Counted from the first letter of the stretch, positions 15,924 to 24,508 are shown. The stretch is 64,000 bases of DNA from Micavibrio sp. UBA6929 (GCA_002448815.1 DKAJ01000003.1:20608-84607), one strand, 5' to 3'. The notes: generated by a model from the sequence alone, not told the origin. Numbers and translations: made by a program.

Positions 15924-16316
15924 ATGCCTGTTTCTGAGCTTCATAAGATTAAAAAGAAAAAGAATTTTACAGTTTTGGCGATTATTGCCTTTATCTGCGT
16001 TTTGATTTGGGCAGTGACTCTTATTAAAATCGACCGTGCGAATGCGGCCGATATTATGTCGTGTGGTCAGCCATCAACATATGATTTGAATACGAATTCA
16101 CCTGTGCCAGCGTGCGATATTTATACGCGCCAATTGCAGTACCGTGATGAGGCGATTAAATTGCGCAACCAAATTCAGGCGCGCGCTGTAAATTATGCGC
16201 GGCCCAGTGCTATCTTGCATAGGCAGTATAAAGAAAACCTGCAGGCCCTGCATGACAGCGTGACTGAAGATAATATTCCGTCTTATTTTGCGACATGGGA
16301 CGAGGAATACGAATAG
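15924..16316 (+). CDS. Single-pass membrane protein of unknown function between ctaB and ctaG
   Basis: A strong ribosome site (AAAGGAGGG) precedes the ATG, so the gene is surely translated. The 130 residues have a lysine-rich cytoplasmic start (HKIKKKKN), one membrane helix at about 15-34 (FTVLAIIAFICVLIWAVTLI), and a periplasmic or membrane-anchored tail. The tail has two cysteines (about 47 and 59) and a helical, basic region. Many alphaproteobacteria carry a short membrane ORF (often called CoxF) at this position, but those are about 50-70 residues; this one is longer and I cannot equate them by sequence. Location suggests a role in assembly or stability of the oxidase. Confidence 0.8.
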   Translation: MPVSELHKIKKKKNFTVLAIIAFICVLIWAVTLIKIDRANAADIMSCGQPSTYDLNTNSPVPACDIYTRQLQYRDEAIKLRNQIQARAVNYARPSAILHRQYKENLQALHDSVTEDNIPSYFATWDEEYE

Positions 16317-16355
16317 AATCGTATCGATGATTTTTAAGTATCTAGTTAGGTTCTG

Positions 16356-16949
16356 ATGAGCGAACATGATCCAAAAATAGATCTGGCCAAGAAAAATGCC
16401 CGCATGGGGATGAGCGTTTTTCTTGTGGTGTTGGTTATGCTGGGTCTGGCCTTTGCATCAGTGCCTTTGTATGATTTATTTTGTCGTGTCACTGGTTTTG
16501 ATGGGACAACTCAGGTTTCCGAGGCTTTGCCGGATACGGTTCTTGATAGGCAAGTTGTTATTAAATTTAACGCCGATACGCATAAAAGCCTGCCTTGGGA
16601 TTTTAAACCAGAAATGCGGGAAATTTCAGTTAAGTTAGGCCAGAAAGGTTTGACCGCTTATCATGCGAAGAATAACAGTGACCAAACTGTTGTCGGGTCG
16701 GCCGTGTATAATGTGACGCCGTTTAAGGCGGGGAAATATTTTCACAAGATTGAGTGTTTTTGTTTTGGCGAGCAAAGTTTGCAGGCAGGTGAAGACGTCA
16801 GTATGCCTGTTTTATTTTACGTAGATCCGTCTATGGCCGAAGATCCGCACATGGATGACGTTAAAGTGATTACTTTGTCTTATAATTTTTATAAAAGTGA
16901 GACAAAGGAGCTTGATGAAGCGCTAGAGGCGTTTTACAATGCGGAGTAA
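16356..16949 (+). CDS. ctaG: Cytochrome c oxidase assembly protein CtaG/Cox11
   Basis: Membrane-anchored copper chaperone that delivers copper to the CuB site of subunit I. The 197 residues have one N-terminal membrane helix (about 18-40) and a periplasmic immunoglobulin-like domain. The copper-binding motif CFCFGEQ (about residues 128-134) is intact, preceded by FHKIE and followed by MPVLFYVDPSM. VPLYDLFCRVTGFDGTTQ just after the helix is the usual Cox11 signature and includes the third conserved Cys. Lies between the small membrane protein and ctaE. Confidence 0.97.
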   Translation: MSEHDPKIDLAKKNARMGMSVFLVVLVMLGLAFASVPLYDLFCRVTGFDGTTQVSEALPDTVLDRQVVIKFNADTHKSLPWDFKPEMREISVKLGQKGLTAYHAKNNSDQTVVGSAVYNVTPFKAGKYFHKIECFCFGEQSLQAGEDVSMPVLFYVDPSMAEDPHMDDVKVITLSYNFYKSETKELDEALEAFYNAE

Positions 16950-16979
16950 TTTTTTGCGAGAATTGAGAAAGTAATATCG

Positions 16980-17843
16980 ATGGCAGATACAATTGAATAT
17001 ACAACAACTGGTAAACCACACCCATATCACTTGGTGCGTCCAAGTATTTGGCCTTTGCTCAGTTCTTTTGCTGGTGGCTTGTTGGCTGTGGGCGCGGTGA
17101 TGTATATGCATGACGTTGAGATCGGCGGTAAACCTGTTGGTTTGAACGGTGTGTTCCTTGGTTTTGCGGCCGTATTGATCTGCATGTTTGGTTGGTGGAA
17201 AGATATTATCTTTGAAACCATTTCTGAAAATGTTCATAACCGCATCACTGAAATTGGTCTGCGTTTTGGTATGATCTTGTTTATTGCCTCAGAGCTGATG
17301 TTCTTTGTCGCATTTTTCTGGGCCTTTTTTAGCAGCGCGTTTTACCCATCAGAAACAATAGGCTTTGTTTGGCCGCCTGAGGTGATTGAAACGGTTGATC
17401 CATTCCATTTACCGCTTTTGATGACAATGATCCTGCTTCTTTCTGGCTCTACGGTGAGCTGGGCGCATCATGCGATTATTCACGGTGACCAGAAAGAATC
17501 TGTTCTAGCCCTTGGTGTGACAGTCTTTTTAGGCGTGTTGTTCTTGGGCTTCCAAGTGTATGAATATTCACACCTGAAGTTTGGTTTTACTGAAGGTATT
17601 TATCCGTCAACATTTTACATGGCGACAGGTTTCCATGGCTTCCACGTTTTGGTTGGAACGATCTTTTTGATTGTATGTTGGATCCGCGCGATGCTTGGCC
17701 ACTTTACACCTGAAAAGCATTTCGGGTTTGAGGCTGCGGCATGGTACTGGCATTTTGTTGATGTTGTATGGTTGTTCTTGTTCTTTGCGATTTACCTATG
17801 GGGTAATGAAATTGGAACGGATCTCACACACCTAGTGAAGTAA
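16980..17843 (+). CDS. ctaE: Cytochrome c oxidase subunit III
   Basis: Third core subunit of the aa3 oxidase; it stabilises proton uptake and binds lipid. The 287 residues have seven membrane helices. Signatures: HPYHLVRPSIWPLLSS at the start, WWKDIIFE, GLRFGMILFIASELMFFVAF, LLLSGSTVSWAHHAI, and the C-terminal AAAWYWHFVDVVWLFLFFAI. Length and motifs are as in mitochondrial COX3. Follows ctaG by 30 bases and precedes a DUF983 gene by 6. Confidence 0.97.
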   Translation: MADTIEYTTTGKPHPYHLVRPSIWPLLSSFAGGLLAVGAVMYMHDVEIGGKPVGLNGVFLGFAAVLICMFGWWKDIIFETISENVHNRITEIGLRFGMILFIASELMFFVAFFWAFFSSAFYPSETIGFVWPPEVIETVDPFHLPLLMTMILLLSGSTVSWAHHAIIHGDQKESVLALGVTVFLGVLFLGFQVYEYSHLKFGFTEGIYPSTFYMATGFHGFHVLVGTIFLIVCWIRAMLGHFTPEKHFGFEAAAWYWHFVDVVWLFLFFAIYLWGNEIGTDLTHLVK

Positions 17844-17849
17844 TCTATC

Positions 17850-18221
17850 ATGAATATTTTTGCCCTCAGTGACACAGCGCTTTTGAAGAATGCGTTTGGG
17901 TGTCGCTGTCCGAAATGTGAAAAAGGGGCCATGTATCAAGGGCGTTATTCTTTGGATTTGCTAGAGAAATGCCCCGAATGCGGTTTTGATTATTCAAAAA
18001 ATGATAGTGCGGATGGTCCTGCGGTCTTCTTGATTTTTGTTTTAGGAACATTGTTGGTGCCGCTGGCGCTGGTGTTTGACAATATGTTTTCACCGCCATT
18101 ATGGGTGCATGCCGTTTTGTGGGGTATTGTGTCTTTGGTTTTGACGGTTGGTTCGCTAAAGCCTTTGAAATCATATATTATTGCACTTCAGTATAAGCAT
18201 CGCCCCCGCGATTGGGAGTAA
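17850..18221 (+). CDS. DUF983 family membrane protein
   Basis: A 123-residue protein of the DUF983 family, regularly found beside ctaE and SURF1 genes in alphaproteobacteria and inferred to help cytochrome oxidase biogenesis. Visible features: two CPxC/CPEC pairs near the N-terminus (CRCPKCEKGAMYQGRY and CPECGFDYS) that could bind a metal, followed by two hydrophobic helices (about 51-72 and 78-99). Ends three bases before the SURF1 start, so translation is probably coupled. The biochemical role is not established. Confidence 0.85.
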   Translation: MNIFALSDTALLKNAFGCRCPKCEKGAMYQGRYSLDLLEKCPECGFDYSKNDSADGPAVFLIFVLGTLLVPLALVFDNMFSPPLWVHAVLWGIVSLVLTVGSLKPLKSYIIALQYKHRPRDWE

Positions 18222-18223
18222 CT

Positions 18224-18934
18224 ATGTCGGCGCAATCTCGGACTTTTCCAGTTGCTGCAACCTGCATGATGGTGATTGGTGTTATCATTTTATGCGGTCT
18301 GGGTACGTGGCAACTTTATCGCCTTGATTGGAAACAAGGCACCCTTGCAGAATTAGATTATGCCTATAGCGTTGATGAGCAAAGCCCTTTGCCATTGGCG
18401 GCTATGCGCGCGGGTGAGCCATCTTTTGCCTATGGCAGTGTGCGCGGCGAGATATTGGTTGATCGTGCCTTTTTACTGGGGCCGCGCGTTTTAAATAAAG
18501 ATATTGGTATGAGCCTGATGATGCCACTGCGCCTTGATGAGGGCGGCATTATTCTGGTGAATATGGGGTGGAGCGGTCAAGACCTCTCTGCGCTGCAAGA
18601 GGCATTTAGTTCTGCGCAGTCTGTGCGGGTGACAGGTCTGGTGCGTAAACCTTATTGGAGCAGCTTTATGCCTGACAATATGCCAGAGCAAGATCAATGG
18701 TACCGCCCCGATTTGGAAGAAATTGCTTCGGCGAAGGGGCTGGATGATGTTATGGGGTATATTTTATATGCCTTTGATTTAGGCGGCGTGACGGCCGCAG
18801 GATTTCCGCGTAATGAGCGATGGTCGCCAAAAAATAATCATGCGCAATATGCTGCGTTCTGGTTTTCGATGGCTCTGGTTTTAATGGGCATATATTATTT
18901 GCGTTTTTTTGTGGCAGGAAAATCTGATGAGTGA
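18224..18934 (+). CDS. SURF1 family cytochrome oxidase biogenesis protein
   Basis: Inner-membrane assembly factor thought to help insert heme a into subunit I. The ATG at 18224 is chosen because GGGAG lies just upstream; the open frame begins four codons earlier at a TTG. The 236 residues have one helix near each end (about 12-30 and 207-228) flanking a periplasmic domain, the SURF1 topology. Family motifs: LGTWQLYRLDWKQGTLAEL, VRGEILVDRAFLLGPRV, GGIILVNMGWSG and NNHAQYAAFWFSMAL. Its stop overlaps the start of the methyltransferase gene that follows. Confidence 0.92.
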   Translation: MSAQSRTFPVAATCMMVIGVIILCGLGTWQLYRLDWKQGTLAELDYAYSVDEQSPLPLAAMRAGEPSFAYGSVRGEILVDRAFLLGPRVLNKDIGMSLMMPLRLDEGGIILVNMGWSGQDLSALQEAFSSAQSVRVTGLVRKPYWSSFMPDNMPEQDQWYRPDLEEIASAKGLDDVMGYILYAFDLGGVTAAGFPRNERWSPKNNHAQYAAFWFSMALVLMGIYYLRFFVAGKSDE

Positions 18935-19940
18935 TGACCTCAATGCCGCGCAGGTTTTGTTTTTGCCGATTACCTGCGGCGCGGTAACATTGCAAGAAGA
19001 TGCGCGCGTTCTTTATTTAAATGCGCGCTTTCAGCCTGATATTCAAAATGCTTTGCGTCATGTGTCAGTGGATTATATGCAGTTTTTTAAACCCTATGCT
19101 GCGCCGCTGGATGGGGTGGGGTGGCAAGAGGTTGCAGCAATTAAGCCTGATGCGTATGACGCCGTTTTTGTTAATATTCCTAAAAATATCGAAGAAGCGC
19201 GCCTTTTTATGCAGGCAGGCATGCGCGGGCTTCGCAGTGGCGGTACGCTGTTTTGTGCTGCGCCGAATAAAGCCGGAGGCGGACGCTTGCAAAAAATGAT
19301 GCAAGGGTTGGGCGCAAAGCATGTTGATCATGAGTCTGCGCAAAAATGCCGCGTTGTCTATGGGCGTGATTTTGAATGCGTAGAAAACGTGCAAGAGCAA
19401 GGGATGCTATCGCCGCGACCTATTTGTGATGGCGCGTACCAATCTATGCCGGGTATTTATGGGTGGGATAAAATTGACCGCGGATCGGCGGTTTTGGCAG
19501 AAGTTTTGCCTGAACGCATTAAGGCGCGCCGCGCAGCAGATTTTGGATGTGGGTATGGGTATTTGACGCGCATTTTAGTATCGCGCATGGAAGCGCCCTT
19601 TAAGGTTTATGCCATTGACGCCGATCGCCGCGCCGTTGATATGTGCGCAGTGAATGTGCCTGAAGTTGAAGCAATGTGGGCGGATATCGTGTCACAGTCT
19701 TTGCCGCAAAATTTGGATTTTATTGTGATGAATCCGCCGTTTCACGAGGGTAAGAAAGCGAATGCAGATATTGGTAAAAGCTTTATTTTGCGCGCAGCAA
19801 AATCATTGCGCCCAGGGGGTGCGCTGTGGATGGTTGCCAATACGCATTTGCCGTATGAAGGCACGCTGAGTGAGGCGTTTAAGTCGCATGAGAAAATCGT
19901 TCAAAAAGACGGTTTTAAGGTGTTTAAGGCGATTGCCTGA
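18927..19940 (+). CDS. rsmC: Methyltransferase, probable 16S rRNA guanine-N2 (RsmC-like)
   Basis: SAM-dependent methyltransferase, most like RsmC (m2G1207 of 16S rRNA). The ATG at 18927 has AGGAAAA just upstream; a GTG at 18909 opens the frame six codons earlier. The 337 residues show the two tandem Rossmann-like halves of RsmC. The first (about 1-150) is degenerate. The second is catalytic, with AADFGCGYGYLTRIL as the SAM-binding motif I and the nucleotide-flipping motif IVMNPPFHEG. VANTHLPYEGTLSEAF near the end is typical of RsmC/RlmG. Overlaps the SURF1 stop and is convergent with the chemoreceptor gene at 19949. RlmG cannot be excluded. Confidence 0.85.
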   Translation: MSDDLNAAQVLFLPITCGAVTLQEDARVLYLNARFQPDIQNALRHVSVDYMQFFKPYAAPLDGVGWQEVAAIKPDAYDAVFVNIPKNIEEARLFMQAGMRGLRSGGTLFCAAPNKAGGGRLQKMMQGLGAKHVDHESAQKCRVVYGRDFECVENVQEQGMLSPRPICDGAYQSMPGIYGWDKIDRGSAVLAEVLPERIKARRAADFGCGYGYLTRILVSRMEAPFKVYAIDADRRAVDMCAVNVPEVEAMWADIVSQSLPQNLDFIVMNPPFHEGKKANADIGKSFILRAAKSLRPGGALWMVANTHLPYEGTLSEAFKSHEKIVQKDGFKVFKAIA

Positions 19941-19948
19941 TTGCCTTC

Positions 19949-21409
19949 TTAAAAGAATATATCGTCGTCGTCATCCTCATTATTGAGATCGCTTGTTCCT
20001 TGGATATTACCGCTTGGCGCCTGAGGTTGCGTAGTACTTTTTTCACTGATCTCCGCTGTTTCTGGAGTAGATACTGATTTCTTGGCGTCGTCATAAATGA
20101 CGTTTTTAAACCGCGCGAGATACATTTGCAGCAATTCAGATTGCTGGCCAATGTCGGCGGTAATGCTGCGCATGGTTTTGATGACATCTTGGCTTTGTTG
20201 GGTGGTTTCGTTGACGATTGCACTGATACTTGCAGTGAGGTTTGCTGCCTCTTTATTTTGATCTATGATGGTAGAGATTTCGTTTGTCGTTTTATGCTGT
20301 TCTTGTGTGCTGAGCTCGATCGTTTTAAATGTTTCATGGATTGTGCGCGTTGTTTCATGCATGGTTTGTATGACTTGTGTGGTTTGATGACTTGAATCCT
20401 GCATGGTTTCCATGCTGACAGCGATATCATCTGCCGCTTGATCAACGGCTTTGGCTAGTGCGTTTACCTCGCCAGCCACGACAGCAAAGCCCTTGCCAAA
20501 ATCGCCAGCGCGTGCGGCTTCGATCGTTGCATTGAGGGCAAGCATATTGATTTGGCCCGCAATGTTTTTTACGATGGTCACCGTATCTGTAATTTTTTGT
20601 ACGCGTAATTGGAGTTCGTCGGCGACTTCTTCTGCGGCATTGCTTTGTTGCAGTGATTTATGAATCAGTGGTGTGATGTCGGTGATGTTGCCGTTGATCG
20701 TATTGATATTTTTGATCATGTCTTGCGCGGCCTGTGACATGTTTTGTGCGGTTGTGCTGCTAGTTTGTGTTGCGGTTGAGAGTTGCTGAGTTTGCTTTGC
20801 GTTAATGTCACTAATCTTTACAAGATCGCTTGTTGTTTCTTGAATGGATTGTGAGGTTGCGTTGATAACTGTTTCGATGAGCATTTGAATGTTTTTGTCA
20901 AATTCTTCTATGAGATTTGCAATATATTGCTCGCGTTCATATTTGAATTCTACTTCTTGTTGGTATGCTTTTTCTGCGCTGTGTATCTCTTTGGTGAGGC
21001 TGTCTTTAAGGGCGTGGAGAGCCTCGGCCATATAGCCAATCTCATCGTTTCTGTGACGTTCTTTGATGTTTTTATGCGGGATTCCAAGTGATGTGGTGAT
21101 CATAGCTTCTGCGACGTTGCCAAAAGGTAGGATCACGCACTTGGTCATAAATGTAATGAATGCCAAGCTTGTGGATATGTAAATAAAGAGTAGAAGTACG
21201 CCTATGTGCTGCGTTTCTTGAGTGATGTTTTTTATATTTGTTATGAACGTTTCGCCGTCTTCGCCTATCTGCGCAGCATTATAAAATGTTAGTGCTGTAA
21301 TGAGGCATGCTAAAAAAACAAGGCATAGAGTGAGGCTGGCCCATGTGATTTGTGCCCTTAGGCCGAGGCCGCCCTTCTTTTTCATTTGACTATATTTATC
21401 AAGCCACAT
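19949..21409 (-). CDS. Methyl-accepting chemotaxis protein (co-transcribed with a globin)
   Basis: Membrane chemoreceptor that signals to CheA/CheW. ATG at 21407-21409 is preferred: AGGAT lies eight bases upstream and the product begins MWLDKYSQMKKKG (486 residues); the longer frame to 21433 would overlap the globin gene. Order: helix 1 (about 20-42), a short periplasmic segment of only about 25 residues, helix 2 (about 67-90), HAMP (VILPFGNVAEAM, then RNDEIGYMAEALHALKDSL), then a long coiled signalling domain. The hairpin tip is INMLALNATIEAARAGDFGKGFAVVAGEV. With so little periplasmic sequence it probably senses inside the cell. The C-terminus is an acidic run ending DDDDDIFF, not the NWETF methylation tether. 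Confidence 0.93.
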   Translation of the reverse strand: MWLDKYSQMKKKGGLGLRAQITWASLTLCLVFLACLITALTFYNAAQIGEDGETFITNIKNITQETQHIGVLLLFIYISTSLAFITFMTKCVILPFGNVAEAMITTSLGIPHKNIKERHRNDEIGYMAEALHALKDSLTKEIHSAEKAYQQEVEFKYEREQYIANLIEEFDKNIQMLIETVINATSQSIQETTSDLVKISDINAKQTQQLSTATQTSSTTAQNMSQAAQDMIKNINTINGNITDITPLIHKSLQQSNAAEEVADELQLRVQKITDTVTIVKNIAGQINMLALNATIEAARAGDFGKGFAVVAGEVNALAKAVDQAADDIAVSMETMQDSSHQTTQVIQTMHETTRTIHETFKTIELSTQEQHKTTNEISTIIDQNKEAANLTASISAIVNETTQQSQDVIKTMRSITADIGQQSELLQMYLARFKNVIYDDAKKSVSTPETAEISEKSTTQPQAPSGNIQGTSDLNNEDDDDDIFF

Positions 21410-21414
21410 GGTGT

Positions 21415-21798
21415 TTATCCTATATCCTTGCACAAAACGTCATTACGCGTTGATTCAACAATGTCCATGACTTGATCTATAAGTGGTTGATCTATTTTTA
21501 ATTCATGCAGCGAGGTGAGCAGGTGGTTTGCCACGGCGTCGAAATGCTCATCTTTCAGCATGCCGCTTTTGACGAAGCGCATATGAACTTTGCGCAGGTC
21601 TTCACCTGTGTAATGATGTGGGCCGCCGAAGGCCATACTCAGAAACGCGACTTGGCTGCGTTTGAGGCGCATTAGGTCAACTGTTGAGAAAAAGGGTTTT
21701 AGTTTTTTGTCGCTTAGAATTTTATCATAGAGCATGACAACAACAGTTTGGATAGCCTCGCTGCCGCCGAGGCAAGCGTAAAGACATTTTTCAACCAT
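21415..21798 (-). CDS. Truncated hemoglobin (group I-like)
   Basis: Small heme protein of the 2-on-2 globin fold, which binds O2 or NO. The 127 residues fit: VVVMLYDKILSDKKLKPFF contains the B10 tyrosine and the D-to-F turn, FGGPHHYTGEDL is the E-helix glycine region, and LRKVHMRFVKSGMLKDEHFD carries the proximal F8 histidine candidate, followed by VANHLLTSL. The stop is six bases from the chemoreceptor start, so the two are one operon, with the globin translated first. This suggests that the globin supplies an O2 or NO signal or heme-bound ligand to the receptor; that link is an inference. Confidence 0.9.
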   Translation of the reverse strand: MVEKCLYACLGGSEAIQTVVVMLYDKILSDKKLKPFFSTVDLMRLKRSQVAFLSMAFGGPHHYTGEDLRKVHMRFVKSGMLKDEHFDAVANHLLTSLHELKIDQPLIDQVMDIVESTRNDVLCKDIG

Positions 21799-21903
21799 AG
21801 AAACCTCATTACGTTTTTCGTATAGGCCTATGGTAGCATGGAGTGGTTAGTCTTTTGCTATCTATTGTCGTTTAGTGCATGCATGGATATGCGTTTACAG
21901 GCA

Positions 21904-22860
21904 TTAAATATAGTACATGCGGCCATCGCCTTCGATATCGAGGACTTGTTTGAGGACGCGCTGTAATTTTTTCTCGTCATGGAGGGCATTTTTGTTGAGG
22001 CCTGTTTCACGCCCGACCATGTAATAGACGGAATCGAGATTAATCTCGCCGCCATTACCATTTTCTTTTACGTGATATGCCATGGCGGAATCCATTGTGA
22101 TGATGGATTTATCCGGCTGGTTTCGTTTGCGCATGTGTTCTTCGGTCAGGTGTACAATCATCATGAGCGTGTTATTTGAAATGCCAACGCCGTGGTGTTT
22201 TTCAAACCCATCGCGCAGGGCTTTGAGGATGGTGTAGGTTTCTTCGACATTTGGGATCTTTAGGAATACTTTCTGGAAGCGTCGATCCATCGCAGGATCA
22301 AGCGCGACATATTCACGAAATTCGTCCAGAGTGGTTGCACCAATGACCATCAAGTCGCCTGCGGTGAGGTAGGGTTTCATCACATCAGACAGGCCAGCAT
22401 ACGAACTGCCTTGGCAGGTAGGCATGATCTGATGGATTTCATCGATAAACAGGATAATACGTGGATTGCTTGGGTCGTGGAAGCGCTCGGCAATGCCTTT
22501 GCACAGCGGGATAAAGCGCTCTTGAAATTCGGCGGGGTTGGACGTGCCTGCGGCCATGCGGGCGAGGTCTACTTCGATCAGGCGTGCATCACGCAGATAT
22601 TCTGGTACGTCATCTTCGGCGACTTTTTGTGCAAGGCCAACAACCAAGGCGGTTTTACCCACACCAGCAGGTGCCAAAAGTACGGCGTTTTTGCGGCCCT
22701 TTTGCAAAAGAATTAAAATGGTTTCATCGATTTCCTTGTCACGGCCAGTGATCGGGCCATAGCGCCCCTCTTTGGCCAGACGGGTGAAGTCTGTACAATA
22801 GCTGTTAATCAGGTTTTCAAGCTCTTCATTGGTGACAGAGTAATTCCAAGCCGCAGTCAT
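21904..22860 (-). CDS. Solitary Clp-family AAA+ ATPase (ClpA/B first-domain type)
   Basis: A 318-residue protein consisting of essentially one AAA+ module like the first nucleotide-binding domain of ClpA/ClpB. LAKEGRYGPITGRDKEID is the entry motif of that domain (ClpB reads AREGKLDPVIGRDEEI). Walker A is APAGVGKTALV (about 68-78) and Walker B is IILFIDEIHQI. Sensor 1 is VIGATTLDEFREYV, and the arginine-finger region is ALDPAMDRRFQKV. The pore loop is AGTSNPAEFQERF, where family members normally have AGTKYRGEFEER: the aromatic Tyr is replaced. There is no Clp-N domain, coiled-coil middle domain, second AAA+ domain or ClpP-binding loop. Function unknown; partners are not apparent. Confidence 0.8.
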   Translation of the reverse strand: MTAAWNYSVTNEELENLINSYCTDFTRLAKEGRYGPITGRDKEIDETILILLQKGRKNAVLLAPAGVGKTALVVGLAQKVAEDDVPEYLRDARLIEVDLARMAAGTSNPAEFQERFIPLCKGIAERFHDPSNPRIILFIDEIHQIMPTCQGSSYAGLSDVMKPYLTAGDLMVIGATTLDEFREYVALDPAMDRRFQKVFLKIPNVEETYTILKALRDGFEKHHGVGISNNTLMMIVHLTEEHMRKRNQPDKSIITMDSAMAYHVKENGNGGEINLDSVYYMVGRETGLNKNALHDEKKLQRVLKQVLDIEGDGRMYYI

Positions 22861-22989
22861 TGTTTGTGTCTTCCTTATTCGTTGAAAAAACGCAGATTAA
22901 TTACACATGAAGTGTAACGTAAAATCCATCATACAGGGAGTATATTAAGATAAAGTTAGTTGATTATGGCAAATATCTTGTTGTTTTTC

Positions 22990-23451
22990 TTAATTAAAAA
23001 TAAGATCGGGGCTGATTTCTTGGACGGTGCGAATATACCCCACATCACGCTCGGGGTGAGGCTCTGGTGAAAGTGAAATCGTATTGAAATAGTATAAGCG
23101 GTCATCTAATTTTCCGCCTTGATCGAGGTTTTTTGTTCCCCAAAAAGGTATGTGGTCAGTATCAGTCAGACCGATTTTATCTTTAAAGTCAGGTAGCGCA
23201 GCAAAGGCATTTTTAAGCGCAAATGCATCTTCTTCGGTTGGAAGGTGCGCGCCTTGTGCGTTTGGATGGTTGAGGTAATCATGCGCTTGGCGCCATGATC
23301 CGATTAGCGGCGAAGGTGGCTCGATAATAGAGGCTTCGTTGGTGATAGGGTTGGTGTTAAACACAACCCATCCCTTAAGGTGCGCATGCGTTTGCGGCAA
23401 TGGCGTATCTTTGCCAATGACATCACCTATTTCGAAATGTTTTTTGCTCAT
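22990..23451 (-). CDS. Protein of unknown function
   Basis: A 153-residue soluble protein I do not recognise. AAGGT lies about eight bases upstream of the ATG. No signal peptide, membrane helix or cysteine is visible; it is rich in Pro, His and Asp, with aromatic patches (DHIPFWGTKNLDQGGKLDD, then RLYYFNT). It sits between serB and the AAA+ gene on the same strand, with gaps of 66 and 129 bases. Codon use looks like its neighbours. The arrangement KLDDRLYYFNTISLSPE suggests a compact beta-rich fold, but no function can be given. Confidence 0.65.
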   Translation of the reverse strand: MSKKHFEIGDVIGKDTPLPQTHAHLKGWVVFNTNPITNEASIIEPPSPLIGSWRQAHDYLNHPNAQGAHLPTEEDAFALKNAFAALPDFKDKIGLTDTDHIPFWGTKNLDQGGKLDDRLYYFNTISLSPEPHPERDVGYIRTVQEISPDLIFN

Positions 23452-23517
23452 CGATCTTACCTTTACGTATGGCCGTGCATTTATTTTTAGCAGGTAGATC
23501 TTAAAAAGTGGTGAAGA

Positions 23518-24384
23518 CTATGCAAATTCGTTTTCGTTGTAGCCTTGTGCGTAAAGGGCACTGGTGAGATCGCCAAAGCGGATCATGTTGTCCAGTTGTT
23601 CGACAACGGCGGGTTTCGCGTGGAAGCCAATACCAAGGCCCGCGGCCTGAAGCATAGGCAGATCGTTTGCGCCATCGCCGATTGTCAGGGCTTGGTCCAA
23701 GATCAGGTTTTGGCGGTCTGCATATTCATTGAGGAATGTAAGCTTTGATTGCTTATCCAAAATCGGTTCGATGACCTGGCCAGTCAGCTTGCCGCCCTGG
23801 ATGTCCAGTGTGTTGCCGTGATGATTGTCAAACCCTGTCTGAGCGGCGATCGCGGCGGTAAAGAATGTAAAGCCGCCAGAAACCAAAACGCAGTGCGCGC
23901 CATGTTTCTTCATGGTTTGGACAAATGTTTTTGCGCCTGATGTCAGGTGCGTTTCATCGAGGGTTTCTTGTAATTTGCTGTCTGATAAGCCTTCGAGCAA
24001 GCCAACGCGTTCACGCAGGGCAGCGTGGAAATCAAGCTCGCCGTTCATTGCGCGCGCCGTAATGGTGGCAATTTTGTCTTTAATGCCTGCATAGGCGGCA
24101 AGCTCGTCCAGTGTTTCGCCCGTGACGATGGTGCTGTCCATGTCGGCGAGTAGGAGTTTTTTACGGCGATTTTCACCGGCGGTTTGGAAGACATCTATTT
24201 TTTGTGGTTCAAGCTGCGTGCGGATGTAATTAAGCGCCGCGCGACCAAGTGGTTGGTTAAGGCGGATGTCTGCGGCTATGCCTTGTTTAAGCCATTGAAA
24301 ATCAACGAAATCGCCAACGATGTTAATGGTATCTTCAGTGATGGGGGTGTAAGTGGCGACAAGGGTTAGGAAAAAATTTGTCAT
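23518..24384 (-). CDS. serB: Phosphoserine phosphatase
   Basis: Hydrolyses O-phospho-L-serine to serine, the last step of the phosphorylated pathway. The ATG at 24382-24384 gives MTNFFLTLVATYTP, 288 residues; the open frame extends 23 codons upstream but those look unrelated. An N-terminal ACT-like region (1-75) precedes the HAD domain. HAD motif I is LLADMDSTIVTGETLDELA with the nucleophile Asp; motif II is VLVSGGFTFFTAAIA; the Lys of motif III and the acidic motif IV are LTIGDGANDLPML. Divergent from serC, with serA two genes on, so the three serine genes are clustered. Confidence 0.95.
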   Translation of the reverse strand: MTNFFLTLVATYTPITEDTINIVGDFVDFQWLKQGIAADIRLNQPLGRAALNYIRTQLEPQKIDVFQTAGENRRKKLLLADMDSTIVTGETLDELAAYAGIKDKIATITARAMNGELDFHAALRERVGLLEGLSDSKLQETLDETHLTSGAKTFVQTMKKHGAHCVLVSGGFTFFTAAIAAQTGFDNHHGNTLDIQGGKLTGQVIEPILDKQSKLTFLNEYADRQNLILDQALTIGDGANDLPMLQAAGLGIGFHAKPAVVEQLDNMIRFGDLTSALYAQGYNENEFA

Positions 24385-24508
24385 GTGCGCATCGAATCCT
24401 ATTGATCTTTGGGTTGGTTTCGTTTTATTTGAAATATTCTTACGCTGTTTCATAATGAAAAAACAGCGTTTTATTTTTTTGACCTTAAACAGATTTTACG
24501 AGGATAAA

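Noticed and set aside
24353..24508. Extended N-terminus of SerC (52 residues upstream of the chosen start)
   Set aside because: The sequence runs through the serB upstream region, has no family match, and a good ribosome site marks 24509.
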